A stretch of DNA of 64,000 bases, taken from contig NC_047071.1 of the NCBI RefSeq assembly GCF_902459465.1, forward strand, positions 12,978,385 to 13,042,384, in the 5' to 3' direction. Position numbers and translations under genes: made by a program. The notes beneath the pieces were generated by a model, which saw only the letters and a list, made by a program, of their open reading frames with translations, was not told where the DNA came from and did not search any database. The DNA is from Asterias rubens (Eukaryota > Echinodermata > Asteroidea > Forcipulatida > Asteriidae). This document shows positions 23,796-35,600 of the stretch, piece after piece (positions within the stretch are counted from its first letter, which is position 1; every line of letters starts with the position of its first letter).

Positions 23796-24958
23796 TATTC
23801 ACAACATCCTTATCAAACCACCCCCTGCCACCTTATAGACACCCTCCCCTTTTCATGACCAAGTAGACACTCAGCGTGGTGAACCCTAATTATAGCTGGT
23901 CCTTGCTCCATTTTTATGATGAACCATGGAGGTAGAAATGAACGTACTTGTAAGTCTATGTTTTAAAAAGGGATTTTATTTAATTTTTATTTTAGTTGCT
24001 AAACACAGCCCTCGAGTGTTTATGGTTTTATATTCACACACACAACAGATCTTACCTTTCGTTTGGTCTAGACGGAGTGAACTTTCAGCAGCCACAGGCA
24101 ATATCAGTAAATCACAGTGGCAATGAATCGTTTCCACACCATAAATAATGAATGTGTTTGAAGCTCATGCCGTATTCAGTCGACGAACTATATCTCCAAA
24201 ACCGAACTCTAAAACTTCAGATTTCACCATTTAAGTTGAAGGCTGTCTGGTTCGTACATACTTGTCTTGGTATTCCTTTGTCTAGACGAAGTTGAACATG
24301 AGACAATTTGATATTAAGGATGGTCTGGATTGATGACATCCCATAATCGTCGACGGACAATCCCACAATGATCCCAAAACTCCAGTTATTTCTTTAGTAA
24401 AGGTTGAATGATTGTGACTGTGCGTCCATGCATGGTGCACGTATTGAATGAGAAAGGCAAGCAGATTGCGCACGGTAGTCAACGCATTTGGAGTTGTTTG
24501 TTTACTGTTGATGGGGATACCTGCTGGGCTCGTGTGTTTACAATGGGCGCGTTCGTAGAGCTTCCCTGGGTCATCCCCAGTCTGCCCCCAAGTCTGTTTT
24601 GCTTGAGTCATGTCAAGTCGTTTCCCCAAGTCAAGTCAAGTCAAGTCACAAGTCAGTAAAATTTGCAACTCGAATCTGACTCGAGTCCAAGTCAAAAGGA
24701 GTAGGCGGAGTCACTCCCACTCAACTTTATTTATTTTTTAAACATATAAATCGTTAAAAACAATTACTCAAAAAATCGTTTTATTGCTCAGAAACATTAT
24801 ACTCTAGTATTAATTTATTTATTTATTTCCAGGTGACATTAAGACCGAAGCTTTATGACGTCCCGAATAAAGAAACTAAGTTCAAATATAAGGGGGACGA
24901 AAGAGTATAGTTATTAATTTATAGAAATAATACCATCGTTGGGATAACGGCGTAGTTT
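23796..24958. other. intergenic, no gene
   Basis: Contains a solo MITE G-like end at 24543-24580 (GCGTTCGTAGAGCTTCCCTG) and a short AAGTC array at 24630-24655. Confidence 0.45.
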
Positions 24959-25000
24959 TTTTTTTTTTTTTTTTTTTTTTGGGGGGGGGGGGGGGGGGAG
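24957..25000 (+). repeat. poly-T/poly-G tract
   Basis: A run of T followed by a run of G. Its length is likely to be unreliable in the assembly. Confidence 0.9.
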
Positions 25001-25976
25001 GGGGGCTTTCAAAATGCACCAACAAGAGTATCAATTAATTAAACACAAAAGATACGACCGACGGCTTATACTGAGACCACAAGATTTGAATCACTTCCAC
25101 GTACGAAACCTTGTGCTTCTATTTCTATATGATTATCACGGTATTTTTCTTGAAAAAAAAAATGGGCCAACAAATCTACAAGATTAGCCGTGTCTAGTGA
25201 TGGTTGTAGAGAAACGAATGGTATATACAAAATATTGCATCAACCTTTTTTACGAAATCGTGGCACTGTTGTACAGTTCGCTGTGACAAACAGTTGTTTT
25301 ATATTAATACAAGCAATCGTATGACTCCCCTTATATTGCAGCACTAATGATCCTTAAAACGAGATGAGAATCATTCATTAGCTTGATAAAAAAATGTTTT
25401 TTATCAATGTTCACCACCTGTCTTTAGCGAGCCACTTAACTACCTTTGTCCCCCCCCCCCCTCCGGGGGCTGGATGTACCTTTTTTCGATATATTTCCAG
25501 CCGCGGCATTGTATGTATAGAGAAGAATTACCCAATGTGGGAAATTTTGCAAAGTGGTATTTTGGGTACGTATTTGAAGTCATGGTGGTAAAGAGTTAAC
25601 CTGGACGTTACATAAACGTTTTAGTAAAACTATTCCCAAAATTTGCATTAAGTGAATAATTCACTTAAAAACGTTTACTTCACGCTAGATTTCTGCAACT
25701 TACTTTCACACGGTGTGTTGGCGGTGTATGACGGTGTCTTTATTGAATGAGTGGCCGTGTATAAATAAGTTTAAAAACAGTTACATGAGTTTATAGGCAT
25801 TTATTTTTTCGTGCTTTAGCAAATTTTTGTGCACAAGCAGCTAAAGTCCGTCGATGTCATTTTTATTTAATAATCGAATTATCGAAAACTCAATATCGAG
25901 TATAGTCGATTAATCAAGTTTTTCCCTGTCAGGATTCAGGATGAAGCCCGTTTTTTCCTTTTTTTTTTTTAGAGTA

Positions 25977-26485
25977 GAAGAGTAGAGCAGAGAACGTCCG
26001 CTCACACCGCATGATTGACACCATGAGGCATGCTCTGGTTTCAATTTCCGGTGCAGTTTGTTTGCGGCTAGAACACCAACTTCCCAATTACTGTTTGAGG
26101 TGTGTTGACGGTGTTTTTAGACGGTGTTTGTTGACGGTGTTTTATGGTGTTTGACGGTGTGTTGACGGTGTTTGAGGTTTGTTGACGATGTTGACTAAAA
26201 AACATTTCTTAAAAAAAAAACGAAGACCGACAGTTTATAAAAGGGTCTATATTTACTGAGTTTCATCTTGATTCTCGCTAAAAATTGCCCCGCCGTGCCC
26301 CGTTTTTTCCCTTTTTTGTCTTTCTACCACAACAAAGAAAAGACGTGATTTTGTTGCTGCTCCTTACTATGCGAAGAGTAGAGCAGAAAACGTCCGCTCA
26401 CACCGAATGAGTGACACCATGAGGCATGCTCTAGTTTCAATTTCCGGTGCAGTTTGATTGCGGCTAGAACACCAACTTCACAATT
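25977..26485 (+). repeat. 396-bp duplicated segment preceding the minisatellite
   Basis: GAAGAGTAGAGCAGA...ACACCAACTTC at 25977-26089 recurs at 26373-26485 with few changes. Each copy is followed by GGTGT-TTGACGG units. Confidence 0.85.
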
Positions 26486-27340
26486 GTTTTCTGGTGTCTT
26501 GACGGTGGTTGAGGTGTGTTGACGCTGTTTTAGGTGTGTTGACGGTGGTTGAGGTGTGTTGACGGTGTTTGAGGTGTCTTGACGGTGGTTGAGGTGTGTT
26601 GACGGTGTTTTATGGTGTGTTGACGGTGTTTGAGGTGTGTTGACGGTGTTTTATGGTGTGTTGACGGTGGTTGAGGTGTGTTGACGGTGTTTGAGGTGTC
26701 TTGACGGTGGTTAAGGTGTGTTGACGCTGTTTTAGGTGTGTTGACGGTGTTTTATGGTGTGTTGACGGTGTTTGAGGTGTGTTTACGGTGTTTTATGGTG
26801 TGTTGACGGTGTTTTATGGTGTGTTGACGCTGTTTTAGGTGTGTTGACGGTGTTTGAGGTGTGTCTTGTTGGTGGTTGAGGTGTGTTGACGCTGTTTTAG
26901 GTGTGTTGACGGTGGTTGAGGTGTGTTGACGGTGTTTGAGGTGTCTTGACGGTGGTTGAGGTGTATTGACGGTGTTTTATGGTGTGTTGACGGTGGTTGA
27001 GGTGTGTTGACGCTGTTTTAGGTGTGTTGACGGTGTTTTATGGTGTGTTGACGGTGGTTGAGGTGTGTTGACGGTGGTTGAGGTGTGTTGACGCTGTTTT
27101 AGGTGTGTTGACGGTGTTTTATGGTGTGTTGACAGTGTTTGATTTGTGTTGACGGTGTTTTATGGTTTTAGGTGTGTTGACGCTGTGTTATGGTGTATTG
27201 ACGGTGTTTTATGGTGTGTTGATGGTGGTTGAGGTGTGTTGACGGTGTTTTAGGTGTGTTGACGGTGTTTTATGGTGTGTTGACGGTGTTTCATGGTGTG
27301 TTGAGGTGTTTTGACAGTGTTTTAGGTGTGTTGACGGCAT
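26092..27340 (+). repeat. GGTGTGTTGACGG minisatellite, 20-21 bp unit
   Basis: After an early block at 26092-26190, the main array runs from about 26480 to 27340 with around 40 units. Four common unit endings alternate: GTGTTTGA, GTGGTTGA, GTGTTTTAT and CTGTTTTA. Confidence 0.93.
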
Positions 27341-28026
27341 CCCGCTAGTGGAACATTAAGTAACTTGAGTTTTCTGAGAAGGATGTTTCAAAAGAGGGTG
27401 CCATCAGAAGTACGTCTGTACACAGTTCGGCGTAATGGGGACAGAATCTCCTGCTTGTACTTTTTACTCGTAAGGGTGCACCTCACCAAATAGGAGAAAA
27501 CAGAGCGGCCCATTTGTGACCTGGGGTGTTGACTTCCAGCTTGAGGTATTTTGGATGACATAGGCCCTGAAATCAATGGTCTTATTTGATGAGAGGTGTA
27601 GGGACATTTTGTTAAGATTGATGCTTGGACGTTTTGAAAATTTGACCAGTGGAGGGTGCTATTACTTGGAGGGAGAATTACTCGACGGGCCTAGGGACTC
27701 CCCATATAAAATTGAGCAGAGAATAAAAGTTCAAGAGTCAATCAATAATTTTCCCTATCAAATTAAAATCTGTGAGACTTTCAAGTATTTTTTGTGTATT
27801 TTTGAATATGTAGCATTTTGCACTGTGTACTATGGGAGATTATTTGGTGGGGTGCACCCTATAGGATCCCTTCCACGAAGAATGGTTTCGGCCATTTTTT
27901 TGTTTATTTGATGGGGTTTTAAATTGTTATTGTTTATAATAATTTGTAAATTGACATTCAGTGTGATAGAGATTAGTTTTTTAATCCGGTGAGAGTTTCC
28001 TTCAAATTGTTCACTGTGCTAAACAA
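27341..28026. other. intergenic, part of repeat family H
   Basis: 27385-27450 matches the AGAGGGxGCxATCAGAAG..GTACACAGTTCG repeat seen at 5360, 36490 and 54030. A related segment recurs at 31310-31990. No gene. Confidence 0.4.
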
Positions 28027-28035
28027 TTTATTTAT

Positions 28036-28385
28036 GGGGTGTCGTGGCCGAGCGGTTAAGAGCACCGAATTCAAGCTCTGCTGGTTCTGTTCAGCAGTGT
28101 GTGGGTTCGAATCACGGTCGTGACACTTGTGTCCCTGATCAAGACACTTAACTATAATTGCTTCTCTCCACCCAGGGGTAAATGGGGACCTGTGAGGGCA
28201 GAGATGGTTCTTGTGATTGATTTAGCCGAGTAGCGCATTTGTTGCACGAGGCTGTATACTCCCCAGGGAGCTGAGATGGTTTAAGGAGTGAATTAAGGCC
28301 CAGTGACCAGGGGTAGTAATTTGAAGCGCTTTGAGACACCCATTCGGGAGTGAAAAGGCGCTATATATAAACTCAAATATTATTT
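28036..28385 (+). mobile_element. tRNA-Leu-derived SINE, full length
   Basis: The head resembles tRNA-Leu(CAA): GTGGCCGAGCGGTTAAGAGC (A box), a CAA anticodon-like triplet and GGGTTCGAATC (B box). The body is GATCAAGACACTTAACTATA. The tail CGCTTTGAGACACC...GGCGCTATATATAA ends in ATTATT. TTATTTA flanks both sides (28027-28033 and near 28380), a possible 7-bp target duplication. Confidence 0.85.
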
Positions 28386-29592
28386 ACAAGAAAATGGAAT
28401 GTTAAATGTTACAAAATGGTGGATTGCACCCCAGTCAGGATTTGCTGTTTTGGTAGTTTGTGGACATATTTCTGTGTGTAAAAAACACCTTGTACCGCTC
28501 ATGTACCGCTTGTGCTCTAGGTCACTTATCCGCTCTCCGGTGGGTGATCGGCTGAGGGCGCAATACACTTTTGATGTATCTCACCAACAAAGCAAATAAT
28601 TCAGACGTCCGAAAGTGCCGCTGCAAAGTCTCACATCGGCCAATCAAAAACACATTTCCAATAAAATCACTGGTTCTGAAAAACCAAGTACCTGTCTTTG
28701 TTCTCTTGCCGTGTACAACTCTCAGCAATTATAATCTCATCAGTGAGGGTGCTGTCTTGTGACGTCACATGCAATGGGTTCTGTTTCGCTCAAGATGAAG
28801 ATTGGGTATAGTTTTACCTGTTCAAAGGAGTATACCTCGAAAGTTGAATGGCTGCCAAAACATAGACAATTTTCTTTTTTTCAGTTGTCAGCAAAATTCA
28901 TTATTTTCAAGCCTATTGGAATGAAATAACTTTTTGCAATATTAGCCATCAACTTTGACAATAGGGATTTAGTATAATACAAGTGAACCCCGATAATCGG
29001 GCTTAGAGTCCCGTTGGTTGGATTCCGAACGATGTCGAGTGTCAACAAGAGGTCGAAACAAAAACAAACACAAACTTTGGTTGGTACTTTGGCCAGTGAT
29101 GTAGTGGCTATGTGTACGTTAACCACGCTCTCGATACACACCAACTTTGGTCCGCACTTGAGCAGAGGTTCGGTGACACTCGGGAGGGTGAACTACGCTT
29201 TTATTACTCAGCGACGTCCTTGTTTGGTCCAGATCCACTGATAAATATTTCGGCGATTTATGAGAGAAATTGAATTATGTCGTCTTAAAAGCCATCTTGT
29301 TTGGTGAGGAATTTCTGTCAAAAAGGGAGACTCTAGCTTGGAATTGATCTATAGTTGTACTTTGCAAAGACCCAACAAAGTAAGGGCACCGTTTCGTGAA
29401 GGTAGCGGTGGAAAGTGAACCTTGCTATGAGCGCACAGTTTGGGCATAAAACAAACTTTTTTTTGCTAAATCGCGAGTTTATTGATTTCGGGGGAATTTT
29501 TTGGAGTGTGGAATAACAAGTTTCACCGGACCGGAGCAGTGGAAGTGTTGATTTCGGAGTGAAATTTACAAGTTGAACCGGGCGGAACGATT
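28386..29592. other. region upstream of aquaglyceroporin A
   Basis: No clear TATA box or further exon. The 5-prime UTR and promoter of the gene should lie here. The short frames at 28.4-29.2 kb show no family resemblance. Confidence 0.4.
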
Positions 29593-29676
29593 ATGGCGTG
29601 GTCACGGTATCTACGAATAAAACAACAGTGGATTAAAGAGTTTCTCGCCGAGTTTCTGGGAACATTTCTGCTAATG
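29593..29676 (+). CDS. aquaglyceroporin A exon 1
   Basis: Residues 1-28: the cytosolic N-terminus and the start of helix 1 ([14 protein letters not shown]). Donor CTAATG|GTAAGG, phase 0. Followed by a 2.9 kb intron. Confidence 0.9.
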
Positions 29677-32600
29677 GTAAGGATGAATCAGAAGACTGGA
29701 ATAACTTTTATTGCTGTGTCAAGACTCGCTGATTGCTTGTGTTTCAATAACTCAGGTTGGCTCCATGCTTTTCAAACTGTGGACCCCAATCGCATTTTTG
29801 TCCCCTTCAGCACTTTAAGAAATTGCCACTGTCGCAGTGCGGTTTTTCAATATATAGGGAACTTATAAATTTTCTCTATCGAATAAAACAAAAACGGAAT
29901 CCTGACTTTATAAATCACATTCAAATATGAAGAATTTCCATGACAATAAGAACCTTTTACAGGGTGTTTTCACATTTAAAATTTTTTTTTTAATGTAATG
30001 TTGTTTTCGTTAACAAATTGTAGTCCTACACGTTTTGACTTATACAGTTTACTAATTGCACCCTGCCCCTTTTGAATGTGGACAATATAAACAAGTGCCT
30101 TATCTAACGTTATACCACCATATCTGATGAGGGGTATGTGCCCCGCCCCCAAAGCTGACCCTGACCCTATAAAAGGGTAATATCGATGTTTGGGGCGCCA
30201 TATGGTACGGTAGTCATTAGCAGCAATTTGTGTAAAAGCAGTCGTCAACAATTCTAAATTTTGAAGAAAAAAAATGAATGAAATGATTGTTGGTATAATA
30301 ACCCCGATGGTCGATGGAAGTTACGAATATAAGAAGATGTCAAAGACCAGTATTCTGACTTGGTGTATCCCAGAATAATCATGCATAAACCAACAAACCT
30401 GTGAGAATTTGTGCTCAATCGGTCATCGAAGTTGCAAGAGAATAATAGAAAAAAACACCCTTGTTGCACTTTTGTGTGCTTTCAGAATGCAAAAGTATTT
30501 GAGTGAAAAAAAAACCTCTTTCTAAAAAACTATTACTTCAGAGGGATTAGTTCTCATAATGTTTTTTATCAACATATCTCCATCGCTTGTTACCAAGTAC
30601 AACAACACTATTTTGAGTAATTTACCAACAATTTCCAGTACCTTTAAAGCCGGGGTTTGGCCTTAATCATACGAATTGGTATCGTTAGGATTTGCAAAAT
30701 GAGACCTCATCTGGGTTTCTCCCTCGTGTGCGAGTGGCACTCAACTGCTGAAACGCTCAGAAAAAAATGGTATCTGAAAAAAATTACAATAACAGCTGCT
30801 CCCTTCGTTTCTTTGGGGTTTTTAGACTAAAGGGAATGTTTACGTTTGGTAATCGCTCTTAAAATTAATGAGATAAAAACTGTTTGATACGAGTCAACAT
30901 TAGCTTTTAATGTTATATAAAGCATTCGCAGAAACATTCCACTAAGTAATTGCGGTTTTGTAAAAAGTATACCAGCATATGCCTTAAAGTGCGGAGTGTT
31001 TCTTAGATTGTCTATCCTATTGGCAGAATTATTCTACTGCTTGGATATAATTCCCTCCGGTTTTGCGGCGCTATCTAAAAAACGCGACCATCTTTCGAAA
31101 TGAATTATTATTTACAAATTACTTTATTGTACACATCTACATTAATACAGGATTTGCACAATCGAATTGTTTCAAAAAACAATACTTAGCATACAATTTA
31201 TTGCGTAGCCCATCGAAATACTCAATTATACTCAATTATATTAACGTATTTGAGAGCTCAAGAAAAGAGGATACAGTGTACAAATTTTACAAATAATTTG
31301 GTGTTGTTGAAATCCAACTTGAGGGTTTTATGACATAGGCCCTGAACTAAAGACAGCAAAAAAAAACAACGCAGCTGAAAGCACCTAATATGTATGTTTA
31401 TTTTGACGTAGGTCTAATGCCTATCTTGAAACGTACACTTTGACTTCTGATTCTCATTGCATGGGCTTCCACTCAACAAATCAATTCACCAACCACCCAT
31501 CCGACGATTGTTCATTCCTGTACAATTATTTGCAATTTACTGTTTACATAGATGATAACTATTGATAGCGTTGTTATATCACGACCTGTATAAACCATAA
31601 ACAGTGCAGGGACATGCCACACTATCGGAGGTCATCAAGATCTAAATATTTCTATAAGTCAGGATTACGGGTGCGCACCGTTACATCAGAAATCGGGAGC
31701 AAACTGAGTGTCGAGCTCTTTGTTTGTATATAGGCCATCGAAATACTAAATTCTACACAGATTTTGAGAGCCCAAAGAAAAGGGATACAGTGTACAAATG
31801 TTGCCCAATATTGTTACCTAGGGATTATTGACTTCCAACTTGATCTTACATTTGCCGGGAGATGTGTAGCAACATTTTTTCAAGAATGATGCTCGGACGT
31901 TTTGAAATTAACTGGTTTTAGGGGCGTTTTTTCGTTGGAGGATCAAAAACTCGACGGGCACGTGACTCCCCATAAATGGAGCAGAGGATTAATGCTCAAG
32001 AGTCAATTATTACTAGTGCCTTTAGTGTAAAAAGCTGTTTTTCGCGTATTTTGTTTTTTAATATCCAGCATTTTGCACTGAATGCTATTGGTGCACCAGA
32101 GATAGGTTCACTGTAGGTGAACTCAACCTGTTAAACCTTTGCTCCTTGTGTTTACGCCGTAGTTCAGAATTGATTGAAAACCAATTCCTACATGCAGCTC
32201 CCCTGGGTTAATTTTCACATTTTACTAAGGTTCCTTTGTTATATCCTTATCAAGGGTTGATTTTAGCCTTGTTTAGGGCGTACTTGCGCATTAATTTGTT
32301 CGTTTAAAATCTATAAGAAACACGTTATGTTAATTTTGATTGATAGCCTCTTTGCTTGCTCCGCGAAGCAAACATACAACAACAAAACAACACGCTGAGA
32401 GAACCATGTACCACTTCTCCTGAGATCCACAATTGTTTGAGGGAGGGGTGGGCTGGGGCACGTGAACCCAGCCCTCTACGCAAACGCCACTTTCTGCAAT
32501 ATTTGTTAATGCTGATCTTATAATTTATTTGAACAATTCAGTTGTTTGGAGATGGCAACGTAGCCCAGAGCGTGCTAAGCGGGAAAGAGTACGGGGAGTT

Positions 32601-35600
32601 TCTCTCTATCAACCTAGGATGGTTTGTTGCCGTCACAATGGGTGTATATGCATCGGCGGGAGTTTCAGGTATGACCATCTCTGTTGTTGTTGTTAACTGG
32701 TTCCATGTCATTTTTTTTTTTTTTTTAATTATTGACTCTGCATGGTTTTGACGTCATCAATGAATCTCATAAAAGCGAACTTAATCACATTAAACTACTA
32801 GCCAATAACCAAATGGAGAGAAGACAATGAAGAAGTTTTAGTTTTAGATGTGGGACAAAAACCCAAAAGAGTTATTCCAGGCAAAATCTTGCAGTCATGC
32901 AGGGACTGAAAACTCAATCACAGAGTGCCCTCAGTCGAACCGGGGTCCAAGGGGTTAAGCAAGACACCACTACACCAACCTCCCTATAGCCATTATGATC
33001 CACCAGTGTTTATACCTGATTCCATTGGCACCAGATGACTGAGAATAATGTATAATAGATACCCAGAAGGGTTGCCAATTCATCGCCCAGGTAATACTCC
33101 CCAGCTCTCACTGGTATCGATTTCTACTCATTGGTGGGGACAAGCAATTGTGATAAAGTACCTTGCTCAGGGGCACAACTGTTGCCGCTGAGAGACCAGT
33201 ATTAGAACCCACACCCTTCAAAATACAAAACTTGAGTCCAAGCACATCATAGACCACTCGGCCACGACACCCAATAAATCTGACTGTTGGGCCAATGAGT
33301 AATTTCCTTGAATTTGTTTAGGTGTCCCCCCCCCCTTCTCTTTTGTTTTGGGTTGTCAGATTGGTGAAAGCACTCTCGGAACAGGTTAAATTAGAATCAT
33401 ACGAAGGGAACACGTGTACTGTAGCTCATGAGTGACTTTTCTATTTGTAATTGTACAACGATTCGTAATGAGTATAGAGGTTGTGAATGTGCATCATATA
33501 GCGACCTGTCCAGCTATTTTGTTGCCGGTGCTGCTCGTAACCAAACGAGATGGTTAGAGAGTAAGGACTGAGTATGGTTCCTCATGAAAATGGACAATAC
33601 AATGAAAACGCACCTTGAGATACCGAGTTACCTTGAAAATGTTATATAAGTGCCACTTTAAAATGCATTAACTACTATTTGAATGTTAGGCAAACTTGGT
33701 TTCTGTTGATTGTAACCCATCCAGGAGGACACATCAACCCTGCTGTCTCGTTGGCCCTGGCTGTGGTCGGTAAATTCAGCTGGAAGAAAGTTCCACACTA
33801 CATTGTGGCACAGATGCTTGGGTCATTCGCAGCTTCAGCTGCTCTCTATGGCGTGTATCTGGGTAAGCACTAGCATTATCTGACGTCACACTTTCGAGGA
33901 TCGTGAACAACGCCAGAGAGTGACCTCCAGCCTGAGTAAATTCCCGCCCTTAATCACTTTTCACGCGAATTCAGTTCGCATTTTATATCATGAATCTAAA
34001 TTATGAACTTTTAATCGTTGTGTTTAATTATTTAATCTTTTCACTGCGAAACCACAGAATTATTGTTTGTATCCCGTTGTCTGAAATGATGTTCTTGTCC
34101 ACCTTTTTCGATTCTCCTATAGACGCATTGAATGATTTCGATGGTGGTGTCAGACAGGTACTGGGCGAGAACGGTACAGCCGGTATATGGGCGACCTACC
34201 CAAAGCCTTTCCTCAGTTTGCAGACGGGTCTTGGTGATCAGGTATAGTTTATTGCATTATCTTATGCTTGCTTACAACATCGTAAACAACTGGAGTTTTG
34301 GTAAACGTAAAACGACCCTGATTTGTCACATAGTTATTTACGGTCAACCCCACCCAGTCTTTAGCGCGATGTAAATCATTCTTCTTGTGACATTGCTATG
34401 GTGACCCTACTTGGTTGGGGTCTAATCAAACTAAACTGTACTGTTTACATACACAATGTTTACATACACAATAATGTGTGATTTGAGGCATTGCATGGCG
34501 AGGTAGGTTTCCATATACAACTTAATACACGGGAGTCCACAGCATTAGACTTTACACCAGCCTGTTGAGTCACCCATAGACTTGCCCTTGACAGATTATG
34601 ATGTACATTGCTTTATCTGCGAATCTCTAGAACCATAAACATAGTACTTTATAATTGATGCGAGGTCAACGGTCATGTTAGTCTTGGTTCAGGACTCTCC
34701 TGGATTTGTAACAGGAAAGCGCGCTATCACCCCCAACGCGCTATCAACCACGAACCGCTATCACAGGAGAGTCTTGGAACATTCGTTAAATCTCCCCCCC
34801 CCAAAAAAAAAAAAAAAAAAAAAAATCGGGGGGAAACATAATGCGCGTGCGTAGGTTTCCCGCAGAGCCCGCCCCTTTTTGTTGGGGGGGGGGGGGGAGA
34901 TTTAACGTATGTGCCAAGACTCTCCTGTGATAGCGGTTCTCGGGTGATAGCGGTTCGTGGTTGATAGCGCGTTGGGGGTGATAGCGCCCTGTTGTGACAA
35001 ATCGCGGAGAGTCTTGAACCAAGACTACGGTCATGTACGTGGCCTCTACAACGTAATTCCGGCGTAGTTCACAAGCCTCGTAGTGTGACGTCAGATGTTC
35101 AGGCTGAGTCAGTTCCCTTTCTCAAAAAGGAAGCCCAACCACTAGAGTTCACTGTTCATGATTCAGTCATCGATATAAAGTTTGTTTATAAGTTGATTAC
35201 AATACGAACCAACCACCGAAGAGTTGATCCTAGATGAACGAAAGTTTACAAGCGCCCGAAACTGTGGCAGGAGGTACCAATCAAGTGGTGTAAAAAATGC
35301 TTTCAGCCCATGTTACTTTACTGTATGATGGGGTACACACACTGGGGGACCAAACTAATCACCTATGACAGGTACTTAAAAAACATACTAAAAACTTGTC
35401 CACGTTCATGTTTTAATCCTTTTTTCTCATATCGGCTCATCGTTGAATTGGCAACTGTAGTCTTATGGGTATGACCATGTGGTGGTGGGTGTATGAAGGC
35501 CCACCAATCAACACCGAGAACGTCCGGTCCAAATGGGATGTTTTTGAAATGTTAGGTAGAGCAGCAGACTTACCATGTAGATTCATTTGTTCTCGGTCTC

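Noticed and set aside
29976..30251. Minus-strand 91-codon frame inside intron 1 of aquaglyceroporin A
   Set aside because: No recognisable motif; begins and ends in low-complexity sequence.
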